Shown here one piece after another: positions 1 through 7,867 of a stretch of 64,000 bases of DNA. Origin of the DNA: Paenibacillus sp. FSL H8-0548. Lineage in GTDB: Bacteria; Bacillota; Bacilli; Paenibacillales; Paenibacillaceae. The notes beneath the pieces are model-generated. The model had not been told where the DNA came from. It was given only the letters and a program-made list of their open reading frames with translations, and did not search any database. Every line of letters starts with the position of its first letter. Positions within the stretch are counted from its first letter, which is position 1. Location of the stretch: contig NZ_CP152049.1 of the NCBI RefSeq assembly GCF_038630985.1, positions 5,600,501 to 5,664,500 of the forward strand, written 5' to 3'. The position numbers and the translations under genes are program-made.

Positions 1-892
1 TCGTTCCCATTCGCGTATAGGAGGATGTGTAGTTTTCGATGTCATTACTAAACGAACTGACCAGCCCCGCAGAAAAATTCGTGATGAACATATACATGGC
101 CAGAACGACTGAAACGAGCAATATAAAGTTTTTCTTTTTGCGAAAATCCAGAAATTTGATCATGGTAACGACAAGCGTCAGCAAACAGATGATCATAAAG
201 CCCTTAGAGCCGGTAACGAACAAATAAAATAAAAAGAAGCTGGAAGCATAAATGATTGACAGCGTCCTAGCGAGGCTGTTCAAATATTTCGTTAAATATA
301 CGAATATGGCCGCATACACTACAACGATGGAGCCTGTTGTGCTGCTCTCTGAGGTCAATAGCCTCACTCGCCAGTATGGATTGCTTCCTGAGTGCAAATA
401 AGTAAAAGCATTTGGCATGCTCGCAAGCTCTAAAATCATAATGAGCAAAAGCAGTGTAATCACGGCAAAAAAACAGCTGTACAGCAGCTTAAAGCTTTTG
501 ATACTGGCAAAAACGAGCTGCATATGCCGGATATAAAGCAATATCAGCACAAAATAAACCAGCACCTTTATCCCTTTGCCAAGCAAGCTCTCTGAGCCGA
601 AGCTGTAGCTGCCTTGTAGAAACTGCACTAGCAAATACGCGATCGTAATAAAGCTTAAATAAAGAATAAAGCCGAGCATATATTTTTGAAGCATCGAGCC
701 ATGTGTCACTCGCTTATGCCTCGCAAGCAGCGCGATCTCGCAAAATACAAATATCGGAAGCATCAAAATAATAGGGGTTCTGCCAATTTCGCCAATCATA
801 TTTACCAACGGAAAATCCTGATACACGGTTAGTACGAGCAGCAGGCTAAGATAAATCGCTAGAAAGAGCTGTTCTTTCTTCACTTCCTTCAC
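1..892 (-). CDS. O-antigen ligase/polymerase-like membrane protein (partial)
   Basis: An open frame without stops runs from a GTG codon at 892 off the left edge, so the C-terminus is missing. The start is supported by a GGAG site 8 nt upstream. The 297 visible codons encode a very hydrophobic protein with about eight predicted membrane segments, soluble stretches rich in Lys/Arg, and a long loop near residues 165-190. This is the layout of Wzy/WaaL-type polysaccharide polymerases, which join repeat units outside the membrane. It starts inside the last codons of the glycosyltransferase gene (47-bp overlap), so it is the next gene of the exopolysaccharide operon. The family call rests on topology and context, not on a catalytic motif. 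A flippase is a less likely alternative. Confidence 0.7.
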   Translation of the reverse strand, partial: MKEVKKEQLFLAIYLSLLLVLTVYQDFPLVNMIGEIGRTPIILMLPIFVFCEIALLARHKRVTHGSMLQKYMLGFILYLSFITIAYLLVQFLQGSYSFGSESLLGKGIKVLVYFVLILLYIRHMQLVFASIKSFKLLYSCFFAVITLLLLIMILELASMPNAFTYLHSGSNPYWRVRLLTSESSTTGSIVVVYAAIFVYLTKYLNSLARTLSIIYASSFFLFYLFVTGSKGFMIICLLTLVVTMIKFLDFRKKKNFILLVSVVLAMYMFITNFSAGLVSSFSNDIENYTSSYTRMGT

Positions 893-1988
893 TATCTTCG
901 CTCCTTTTCTGCAGTGCAGCCTCATATAACCGTTCGATTTGGTCGTTCATTTGATTCGAATGAAATTTTTGCTCGAAAATATCATATCCCGCCTGGCCCA
1001 TCTCCTTTAGACTGGACTTATCCAGCCGCTTGATGATGTCCGCCAGCTCCTGCTTATTCTCAAAATCAAAAATATAGCCATTCAAGCCATTGCTCACAAT
1101 TTCCGGCAGCGCTCCCCGATTGCTGGCAATGACTGGCTTCTTGTTGCGCAGTGCCTCAATAGCGACGATGCCAAAGCCTTCCCAGCGCGACGGAATAATA
1201 ACAGCGTCACAGCCTCTCATATAATGATCAATCTCGGAGTTGTTCACCCAGCCCAGCTTGACTGTATTTTCGGGAAAAATATAGCTGACCTCCTCCAGCA
1301 CCGTATCGCCGACCAGATAAAGTTGGACGTTCGCGAAATGATGCTCATTGAACACCTCCAGAAGAAGATCAAACCCCTTCTGACGGTCAAAACGCCCGAC
1401 ATACAGCAAATTAATTTTGTCTGGCTGGGTGGCAAAAGGCGGCCTGCTAGAAGCAATCGTATCGGAAACTCCGTTATACACAACGCCTGACTTCTTAGCT
1501 GGCAGCCCATACCGCATCGCCATCTCGTACTCATGCTTCGAGATATTGATAATATAGTCGGTGCGAAGCGCCAGCACCTTCTCCACGAAAGCGAAGGCGC
1601 GCTGCTTCCACGGCTTTGTATCCATGAGGAAGGCCCAGCCGTGCGCATTGTAAATAACAACCGGTCGTTGGCGCTTGAAAAAAAACAACGTCCGCAGGAA
1701 AACTCCTGCGAACGTGCCATGAACATGAACGATATCCGGCTTAAACTCGTTTACCTTGCGATGAATAGCTTTGATCGCTCGTACAAAGTATGCGGGCTTC
1801 CGCTTATACGGATAGAGCTGCAAGCGATCCCTGCTAATTTGCAGCGTTTCAGCGCTTGAGTTCTGCTCGGAAGCCATAAGATAAATATCATGTCGGCCCG
1901 ATTGGTAGCTCAGCACTTCATTTAGATGGGTTTCAATGCCTCCCTTAGTGAACTCCGATATATGCAGGACTCTTGCCATAGTTTTCAT
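846..1988 (-). CDS. GT4-family glycosyltransferase (GT-B fold)
   Basis: Predicted cytoplasmic glycosyltransferase of about 380 residues that adds a sugar to a lipid-linked exopolysaccharide intermediate. The N-terminal domain carries the usual GGIETHL loop near residue 17 and an HVHG motif near 92. The C-terminal donor-binding domain has the group-4 pattern PSRWEGFGIVAIEAL near residues 265-280, including the E(x)7E pair. The start is uncertain: AGGAG is followed closely by TTG (1991), ATG (1988) and ATG (1979). I chose 1988, but 1979 has more normal spacing. It follows the priming transferase gene after an 88-bp spacer made of two palindromic repeats, and overlaps the polymerase gene. Donor and acceptor sugars cannot be told from sequence. 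Confidence 0.88.
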   Translation of the reverse strand: MKTMARVLHISEFTKGGIETHLNEVLSYQSGRHDIYLMASEQNSSAETLQISRDRLQLYPYKRKPAYFVRAIKAIHRKVNEFKPDIVHVHGTFAGVFLRTLFFFKRQRPVVIYNAHGWAFLMDTKPWKQRAFAFVEKVLALRTDYIINISKHEYEMAMRYGLPAKKSGVVYNGVSDTIASSRPPFATQPDKINLLYVGRFDRQKGFDLLLEVFNEHHFANVQLYLVGDTVLEEVSYIFPENTVKLGWVNNSEIDHYMRGCDAVIIPSRWEGFGIVAIEALRNKKPVIASNRGALPEIVSNGLNGYIFDFENKQELADIIKRLDKSSLKEMGQAGYDIFEQKFHSNQMNDQIERLYEAALQKRSEDSEGSEERTALSSDLS

Positions 1989-1997
1989 CAACTCCTA

Positions 1998-2079
1998 AAG
2001 TTTTGCGTAGCAAAACTAGCATCGTAAGCATAGGCTTTAAGTTTTGCGTAGCAAAACTGACTTCGTAAGCATAGGCTTC
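1998..2079. repeat. Two tandem 41-bp units, each with a perfect palindrome
   Basis: The spacer between the priming transferase and the glycosyltransferase consists almost wholly of two 41-bp units (1998-2038 and 2039-2079). They differ at only a few positions. Each unit holds AGTTTTGC-GTA-GCAAAACT, an 8-bp inverted repeat with a 3-nt loop, followed by a conserved tail ending CGTAAGCATAGGCTT. Transcribed with the operon, each would form a small hairpin without a T-run. An intercistronic RNA-processing or stability element, or a small REP/MITE-like repeat, are both possible. Confidence 0.85.
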
Positions 2080-2766
2080 TCAATAAGCGTCTTGTGAAGC
2101 GACGACAGCTTTGACTGTTCTGAACATGATTTTAATATCGAACCAGATGCATCTTTGCTCGATATAAGCCAGATCCAGCTCAACCATCTGCTTGAAGCTG
2201 AGATTGTTTCTGCCGCTCACCTGCCATAGACCTGTGCAGCCCGGCGTAATGGACAAGCGCTGCTTGTCATACTCCGTATATTCTGCCACTTCTCTGGAAA
2301 GCGGGGGTCTTGGCCCCACTAACGACATTTCACCTCTAAGCACGTTCAGCAGCTGTGGCAGCTCGTCTATGCTCGTTTTGCGTATAAGCTTGCCGATCTT
2401 CGTAATCCGTGGATCATCCTTCATCTTGAACATTGCGCCGCTAATCTCGTTCTGAGCGAGCAGCTCCTTCAGCTTATCCTCAGCGCCTGTCAGCATCGAG
2501 CGGAATTTGTACATACGGAATGGCTTCTCATCCTTGCCAATTCTCGTCTGATAGAAGAATACAGAGCCTTTCGGGTCCTCCCACTTAATAAGGATTGCTA
2601 TAATGACAAATAACGGGCTTAGCAGCATTAAACCAAATAACGAACCGGTAATATCAATGGCACGCTTCATAATCGAATAAACGCTAATCTCATTGTGATT
2701 GCCGCGTTCCCGATAATAATCCGTAACTCCTATCACTGCTTCATCCTTATATTGTGGAGGGGTCAT
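2080..2766 (-). CDS. Bacterial sugar transferase (priming glycosyl-1-phosphate transferase)
   Basis: A 228-residue membrane enzyme expected to transfer a sugar-1-phosphate from a UDP-sugar to undecaprenyl phosphate, the first step of repeat-unit synthesis. After a short N-terminal tail comes one hydrophobic segment near residues 35-62, then the family core: [12 protein letters not shown], a [19 protein letters not shown] block near 90-110, the [22 protein letters not shown] signature near 153-175, and the terminal [16 protein letters not shown] motif. The length fits the short EpsL/PglC-like type lacking the long WbaP extension. Its ATG overlaps the GalU stop (ATGA), so the two are translationally coupled. 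Confidence 0.93.
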   Translation of the reverse strand: MTPPQYKDEAVIGVTDYYRERGNHNEISVYSIMKRAIDITGSLFGLMLLSPLFVIIAILIKWEDPKGSVFFYQTRIGKDEKPFRMYKFRSMLTGAEDKLKELLAQNEISGAMFKMKDDPRITKIGKLIRKTSIDELPQLLNVLRGEMSLVGPRPPLSREVAEYTEYDKQRLSITPGCTGLWQVSGRNNLSFKQMVELDLAYIEQRCIWFDIKIMFRTVKAVVASQDAY

Positions 2767-3671
2767 ATCCTCTCACCCCTTCCAACTAACAGCTTCTTCG
2801 CAAGCTCACGCTCCATTAATTCCTCAAGCTCGGACATCAATTGATGCTTCAGCTCGTTATTTCTAAGCGCAAAATCAATCGTCGTCATAATAAAACCAAG
2901 CTTCTCACCAACATCATAACGAATGCCTTGGAAGTCAAAGGCATAAACGCCTTTATCGACGTTAAGCTTCTGAATCGCATCGGTAAGCTGGATTTCGCCT
3001 CCCGCGCCGAGCTCATGCTTACCTAGATATTCGAATATATCAGGCGTCAGCACGTATCTTCCCATAATGGCTAGATTCGATGGCGCTTGGCCTTGCGGCG
3101 GCTTCTCTACGAAGCGGTTAACCTCATAAAGATTGTTTACTCGCTGGCCTGGATCAACGATTCCGTAACGATGCGTCTGATCTACGCCCACGGTCTGAAC
3201 GCCGATGACCGAACGTCCCGTCCGTTCATATTGCTCAATGAGCTGCCTTGTGCAGGGCACCTCAGCCTCTACGATATCGTCGCCAAGCAGAACAGCGAAC
3301 GGCTCATCGCCAATAAAGTTTCTTGCGCACCATACCGCATGTCCAAGCCCTTTGGCCTCTTTTTGCCGAATATAATGAAGGTTTACGTTTGATGATTTTC
3401 TTACCTTTTCCAATATATCGAGCTTTCCTTTTTCCTCTAAAATATGCTCAAGCTCAAACGCGATATCGAAATGATCCTCGATCGCCCTTTTCCCCTTGCC
3501 TGTCACGACGATAATATCCTCAACGCCTGATTCAATCGCTTCCTCAACAATGTATTGAATAGTAGGCTTGTCGACAATAGGAAGCATTTCTTTAGGCATC
3601 GCTTTCGTGGCTGGCAAAAAACGTGTACCGAGTCCAGCCGCTGGAATAATTGCTTTTCTCACTTTTTTCAT
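2763..3671 (-). CDS. galU: UTP--glucose-1-phosphate uridylyltransferase
   Basis: A 302-residue nucleotidyltransferase making UDP-glucose from UTP and glucose-1-phosphate. The N-terminus has the nucleotide-binding [19 protein letters not shown] pattern (residues 11-29), followed by the metal-site LLGDDIV near residue 128 and the FVEKP motif near 190. All of these are typical of GalU/GtaB proteins of about 290-300 residues. It begins about 50 nt after the structured leader RNA and is coupled by a 4-bp overlap to the priming transferase. The position right after the RNA matches that of epsC in the Bacillus eps operon, although the enzyme differs. The Bacillus name gtaB would be equally apt. Confidence 0.95.
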   Translation of the reverse strand: MKKVRKAIIPAAGLGTRFLPATKAMPKEMLPIVDKPTIQYIVEEAIESGVEDIIVVTGKGKRAIEDHFDIAFELEHILEEKGKLDILEKVRKSSNVNLHYIRQKEAKGLGHAVWCARNFIGDEPFAVLLGDDIVEAEVPCTRQLIEQYERTGRSVIGVQTVGVDQTHRYGIVDPGQRVNNLYEVNRFVEKPPQGQAPSNLAIMGRYVLTPDIFEYLGKHELGAGGEIQLTDAIQKLNVDKGVYAFDFQGIRYDVGEKLGFIMTTIDFALRNNELKHQLMSELEELMERELAKKLLVGRGERI

Positions 3672-3721
3672 CTGACATCACCCTATCCTATATATTTTTT
3701 TAAACTTTCCTATATTTAAAA

Positions 3722-3852
3722 TAAGGGCATCTAACCCCTCCTCACGTCACACCCTTGACGATTAACGTCTAAGGTCGGCTGACCCACAGCATGACCGAGT
3801 GCCTCCGGTGATAGAGGTGCAGGAGACATTACCTAATCTATACGACCCTTCC
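3722..3852 (-). ncRNA. Structured operon RNA, candidate EAR (epsC) antitermination element
   Basis: The 200-nt gap between the tyrosine kinase and galU holds no ORF but can fold well on the minus strand. Outer arms AAGGG (3850-3846) and CCCTT (3727-3723) could close the structure. Inside lie CCTC/GAGG and GGTC/GACC hairpins and a helix CCTT-a-GACG/CGTC-AAGG around a TTAAT loop. The Bacillus subtilis EAR element sits at the same place, between the second and third eps genes after the chain-length regulator and kinase, and lets RNA polymerase read through terminators in the long operon. The identification rests on position and fold; I could not align it to the published consensus. A cyclic-di-GMP riboswitch was considered, but its conserved core is absent. 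Confidence 0.6.
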
Positions 3853-3871
3853 AGCGATAGAGAAAACGAGT

Positions 3872-4564
3872 TTATGCGTCGCTCTTCTCCCCGTAGTAGT
3901 AGGAATAGATATCTGAATGATTACGATTAATTTTGTTAAGTACGACACCGATAAGCTTTGCTTTGACATGATCAAGCGACGCCTTCGCCTTAAGAACGAC
4001 ATCCTTCTTCACCTTGCCTGAATCAACGACGAGCACGACTCCATCGCTTTGAACAGCAACAATTTGAGCATCAGTCACTGACATAATAGGCGGAGTGTCG
4101 ACGATGATCATATCGAACTGCTCTCTCGCCTGCTTCAGAAGATTCGCCATTGGCTCTGATGAGAGCAGCTCTGAAGGATTAGGAGGTGTTGGCCCCGCCT
4201 GTATAATGGACAGATTATCCGTGTTCGTATACTGAATAATATCCTTCAGCTCTAGTTGGTTTAATAGAGCCGTCGTTATTCCGCTTCGATTGGACTTTCC
4301 GAATATGTGATGCTGGGACGGCTTGCGCAAATCTGCATCGATCAGCAGCACCTTTTTGTTAGCCTGAGCAAACGCGACAGCCATATTGGCACAGGTTGTA
4401 CTCTTTCCTTCACTCGGCTTGGACGAGGTGACCATAATGATTTGCAGCTTCTGATTGATAGTCGAGAACTCGATATTCGTTCGCAGCATGCGGTAGCCTT
4501 CCGATATTGGCGATTTTGGATTTAACTCCGTAATCAGGTTCCATTTAGGAATCAAACGAGACAT
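3872..4564 (-). CDS. CpsD/CapB-family tyrosine-protein kinase
   Basis: A 230-residue cytoplasmic BY-kinase that regulates exopolysaccharide assembly together with the membrane chain-length protein upstream. It has Walker A SSKPSEGKSTTCANMA near residues 47-62, Walker A' LLIDADLRKPSQH near 74-86 and Walker B IIVDTPP near 153-159. The C-terminus ends in a Tyr-containing cluster (DIYSYYYGE), the site of autophosphorylation in this family. As usual in Firmicutes, the transmembrane activator is a separate protein: the preceding gene overlaps this one by 20 bp. Length is normal. Confidence 0.94.
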   Translation of the reverse strand: MSRLIPKWNLITELNPKSPISEGYRMLRTNIEFSTINQKLQIIMVTSSKPSEGKSTTCANMAVAFAQANKKVLLIDADLRKPSQHHIFGKSNRSGITTALLNQLELKDIIQYTNTDNLSIIQAGPTPPNPSELLSSEPMANLLKQAREQFDMIIVDTPPIMSVTDAQIVAVQSDGVVLVVDSGKVKKDVVLKAKASLDHVKAKLIGVVLNKINRNHSDIYSYYYGEKSDA

Positions 4565-5300
4565 TTTGTTCCCTCCCCGCTAATTTCGATGATGAAGCAT
4601 TGCTGCTTCTGTCCAATGAATCACGCTCTTCAAACATCGGAATCGATGTCAGCACCGGTACGTCCAGCAGCGCTTCAATATCCTCCTCTGTTTTTACCGT
4701 GTCATCCAAATAATCGAGCAGGAAGGAAATTCCTACGCCAACCATCAAAGCCAGCATGAACGCAACGGCAATATTCATCTTTGCATTCGGCGCTACCGGC
4801 CCGTGATACTCTTTCGGATCGGCTTGGTCGAGTACCGAGACATTGTCAACCTTCATCAGCTCGGGCACCGATTTCTGAAATACGATAGCCACTGCGTTAG
4901 CGATTAAAGCCGCTTGCTCATAAGAATCGTCCCGTACAGATATAGACATGACCTGCGTTTCATTTACCGAGCTTACACTCACCTTTCCGATGAGCTCGCT
5001 ATACGTAACTCCAAGGTCTGGATATTGCTTTACTACCTTTTTCATCATTCGCGGGGTTCTCAAAATTTCTTTATAGGTTTTAATCAGTCCAATCGTGGTG
5101 TTAATCGCCCCAACATCGATGCTTGGCAGCAGCGAGCTGCTGTCCTTATATTGATTGACGATTAATTTAGCGGATGCTTCATACTGTGGCTTGATAAAGT
5201 AGCTGGAGTAAATGCCTATGGTTAGACAGCTGACGGTAATGATTAAAGTAATCATTAGAAGCCTTCTTTTTACGATGAGCCAATACTGTTTCAATTCCAA
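4545..5300 (-). CDS. Wzz/CapA-type chain-length regulator and kinase activator
   Basis: A 251-residue membrane protein that sets polysaccharide chain length and activates the CpsD kinase. It has an N-terminal membrane segment (about residues 15-40), an extracytoplasmic region carrying the Wzz fold, and a second membrane segment near residues 178-198 preceded by the proline-containing VAPNAKMN motif. A cytoplasmic tail follows that normally docks the kinase. I place the start at a TTG codon (5300), with a perfect GGAGG 7 nt upstream. This gives the N-terminus LELKQYWLIVKRR that is usual in the family. The ATG at 5327 would add nine residues and has a poor ribosome site. Probably the first core gene of the operon. 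Confidence 0.9.
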   Translation of the reverse strand: MELKQYWLIVKRRLLMITLIITVSCLTIGIYSSYFIKPQYEASAKLIVNQYKDSSSLLPSIDVGAINTTIGLIKTYKEILRTPRMMKKVVKQYPDLGVTYSELIGKVSVSSVNETQVMSISVRDDSYEQAALIANAVAIVFQKSVPELMKVDNVSVLDQADPKEYHGPVAPNAKMNIAVAFMLALMVGVGISFLLDYLDDTVKTEEDIEALLDVPVLTSIPMFEERDSLDRSSNASSSKLAGREQNVSFDS

Positions 5301-5462
5301 ATGATTTCCTCCGTTACTCGTAGTCATCCGTCCCTACATGAATCATTAATTATTCTTAATGAATATTAAAATTTTTTAATTATTCAAAACGCGACCTTTT
5401 GGGCATCGTTGATGAACAGTGAAATCCACTCGCATGAATTTCTATGATAAGGACGGAACCTA

Positions 5463-5747
5463 TTATTGGGCTGTATTCATAAAATCATCGACCGTTCCAC
5501 CGTTCATGATGTACTCCATCATTTCTGTAGAACAGGCTTTCAAGCCGAGCTTGCCAAGCAATTGAGACATAAGCTCCGCCATATCGATAGGCTCATTGCA
5601 GAGCCGGCATCCTGTTGCCATAAGAAGCTCAGACAGCGGCCTTGCTTCCCCGTGATCAGTTTTTTGTAATAGAGAAGGATCCTCGGATAGTATTTTCAAA
5701 AATTGCTTCAGCCTTATTCGCTTCTGCTCCTGATTTGAAATGTTCAT
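5463..5747 (-). CDS. Hypothetical 94-residue protein with a CxxC motif
   Basis: A short protein of unknown function upstream of the exopolysaccharide operon, same strand, 163 nt before the chain-length gene. The second ATG (5747) is preferred because a GGAGG site lies 8 nt upstream; the first ATG (5762) overlaps that site. The sequence is charged, mostly helical and lacks a signal peptide or membrane segment. CRLC near residues 48-51 and one further Cys near 71 are the only notable residues. It may be a small regulator of the operon or an unrelated gene, as the AT-rich gap after it could hold a separate promoter. Confidence 0.6.
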   Translation of the reverse strand: MNISNQEQKRIRLKQFLKILSEDPSLLQKTDHGEARPLSELLMATGCRLCNEPIDMAELMSQLLGKLGLKACSTEMMEYIMNGGTVDDFMNTAQ

Positions 5748-5986
5748 CTCTGAAACCTCCATTCATCAGATCATATGCTCACTTTGAATTTTGCGATTCA
5801 CCTATTCTCTGTTGCACTCTAGTATGACACAATCATTGCTAATTCTTGAGGGAATAAAGACATGGTGTCGATTAGACAATCTTACTCATTTTCATGACTG
5901 TTTTCATAAGTACGTAATCCTAATTGATGCGAATAGTAGGATATAAACCTGCGTTTTTCCACTGTCAAAATTAAATATTCTGATAA

Positions 5987-6002
5987 TTGAAAGCGTTTTA
6001 TG
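5987..6002 (-). promoter_or_regulatory. cre-like (CcpA) site, weak
   Basis: TTGAAAGCGTTTTATG fits most of the catabolite-responsive-element core (TGAAAGCGTTTTCA) but lacks the final CA. It lies about 240 nt upstream of the small gene that precedes the exopolysaccharide operon. Position and partial match are suggestive only. Confidence 0.25.
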
Positions 6003-6369
6003 AACTTTGTGAGAAAGTCCACCAATAGTCTCATATAATCATATCCTAAAATGCTCAGTTCCCTTTTAAAATAAAGGGTCTTGTGTTTTTTGGGCGCAGC
6101 TTTTAGCTGCTTTTTCGCGAAAAAAATCTGATTTTGGGCACGAAAAAAAGGGACTATTGACCAGAGTCCTACCTAAGCAGCATAAAAAATCAATTCGACA
6201 TATTTTGCAACGTCTATTTAACTGGATGATTTTATCAATGATAGCGCTGTCTTTACATTAAAAAAAGAAAATATTAATGTCTTTTGCTAAAAAAAGTGTG
6301 ATTTTCTGCTAAAAAAACGGACATTCAGGTATACGAGCTGCATCGATTATGCTCTTTTTCCGTTCATAG

Positions 6370-6497
6370 CTAACATGGGATCAGGATTTCAACCCACGAA
6401 TCGGGATTAATATAAAGCTCCAAAAGCACTGAATATCCATCTCCATAACGACTGGACTTATTCCAAAATAACTATACTCAGCACTTCTCCAAACGAC
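6370..6497 (-). pseudogene. Coding-like fragment without a start
   Basis: A 42-codon open stretch that ends in TAG and is entered directly from a stop codon, with no ATG or Shine-Dalgarno. The translation has protein-like composition (aromatic- and acid-rich, ending INPDSWVEILIPC), unlike random AT-rich sequence. It may be the degraded 3' end of a lost gene. No family is recognised. Confidence 0.25.
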
Positions 6498-6508
6498 CTA
6501 TCCTCTAC

Positions 6509-6625
6509 TTATTTTGACGAAGGCTGCCTAACTAGCACTACGATGTAACCGGGGAAAGCATTCCCCCTGCCCTCGTACTCGACTTCGATCTCCATTTCCA
6601 CCGCATGTTGTTCTATTCTCGACAT
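6509..6625 (-). pseudogene. 38-codon coding-like ORF next to the repeat array
   Basis: A short ATG-started frame with many acidic residues (EMEIEVEYEGRG) ending in TAA. It lies just before the coding-like fragment at 6370-6497 but in a different frame, so the two may be parts of one decayed gene. The only purine-rich site upstream (GGTGG) is too far away. No family is recognised. Confidence 0.22.
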
Positions 6626-6679
6626 TTACTATATGTGTTTTCCACCCGCTGCCGCTGTGCATAACTTCTGTGTGACAAA

Positions 6680-7866
6680 CTTAACGCTCCTAGAACTAAC
6701 CCTCCAACGGGCTCTCCAACTAACCAAACTACGCTGCTATCCTGCACTTTGGCAGGATAGCAGCTGGTTTTTGCGAGCTCCACATGTCTATGTTGTACCA
6801 CAGCAATATAGAGAGCCTTACAGGTGCGACTGAAGCCGAATTCAGTCCATTCTAATGCAAATGTGCAGGATAGGCAGCTTGGTGAGACTGAAAAGCGCGA
6901 AGTTAGTGCTAATATGCAGGATAGCCTGCGTGCGGAGGAAGCAGGGGTTCGTGCTCGGAGTAAATGTACGACAATCCTAGAACTAACCCTCCAAGCTGTT
7001 CTGCAACGGGTTCTCCAACTAACCAAACTACGCTGCTATCCTGCACTTTGGCAGGATAGCAGCTGGTTTTTGCGAGCTCCACATGTCTATGTTGTACCAC
7101 AGCAATATAGAGAGCCTTAGAGGTGTTTCTTAAGCCGAAACCAGTCTATTCTAATGCAGTTGTGCAGGATAGGTAGCTCGATGAGGCTGAAAAGCGCGAA
7201 GTTAGTGCTAATGTGCAGGATAGCCTGCGTGCGGAGGAAGCAGGGGGACGTGCTCGGAGTAAATGTACAACTATTCTAGAACTAACCCTCCAAGCTGTTC
7301 TGCAACACTTCCTCCAGCTAACCCTCCAACCTATTCTGCAACGGGCTCTCCAACTAACCCAATTACGCTGCTATCCTGCACTTTGGCAGGATAGCAGCTG
7401 TTTCTTCGAGCTCCCGCAAGGCTATGTTGTACCGCAGCAATATAGAGAGCCTTACAGGTGCGACTTAAGCCGAAATCAGTCTATTCTAATGCAGATGTGC
7501 AGGATAGGTAGCTCGATAAGGCTGAAAAGCGCGAAGTTAGTGCTAATGTGCAGGATAGCCTGCGTGCGGAGGAAGCAGGGGTTCGTGCTCGGAGTAACTG
7601 TACAACTATTCTAGAACTAACCCTCCAAGCTGTTCTGCAACGGGCTCTCCAACTAACCAAACTACGCTGCTATCCTGCACTTTGGCAGGATAGCAGCTGG
7701 TTTTTGCGAGCTCCACATGTCTATGTTGTACCACAGCAATATAGAGAGCCTTACAGGTGCGACTGAAGCCGAATTCAGTCCATTCTAATGCAAATGTGCA
7801 GGATAGGCAGCTCGATGGGGCTGAAAAGAGCGAAGTTAGTGCAAGGGTGCAGGATAGCCTGCGTTG
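6680..7866 (+). repeat. Array 1: four tandem copies of a ~299-bp structured repeat
   Basis: Four near-identical units, seen from the hairpin anchors starting at 6733, 7032, 7367 and 7666 (periods 299, 335 and 299; the longer one carries a 36-bp internal duplication rich in CTAACCCTCCAA). Each unit contains a perfect 13-bp hairpin GCTGCTATCCTGC/GCAGGATAGCAGC with a 6-nt loop, an ACATGT palindrome, and two further direct copies of GTGCAGGATAG, one continuing into CCTGC. The period is not a multiple of three, so the overlapping short ORFs change frame between copies and are unlikely to be genes. The array stops about one base before the TAA of the peptidase gene. Function unknown. Confidence 0.93.
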
Positions 7867-7867
7867 G

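Larger units (their letters stand above)
5748..6679. other. Gene-poor AT-rich intergenic region
   Basis: About 930 nt between the exopolysaccharide genes and the first repeat array. It holds runs of A and T, a GCAGC/GCTGC hairpin followed by T5 near 6097-6116 on the plus strand, a cre-like box near 5987 and, at 6370-6625, two minus-strand coding-like fragments listed separately. The promoter of the minus-strand operon should lie here, but I cannot point to convincing -35/-10 boxes. Confidence 0.6.

Noticed and set aside
3722..3852. Cyclic-di-GMP-I riboswitch
   Set aside because: The position before exopolysaccharide genes was suggestive, but the conserved GEMM core and tetraloop-receptor are not present.
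6824..7766. Repeated ORFs in array 1 (translations sharing MQDSLRAEEAG and similar)
   Set aside because: They arise from the repeated DNA. The 299-bp period shifts the frame in each copy, there are no ribosome sites, and equivalents occur on both strands.
6680..7866. CRISPR array
   Set aside because: Units are about 299 bp with no short direct repeats separated by unique spacers, and no cas genes are present.
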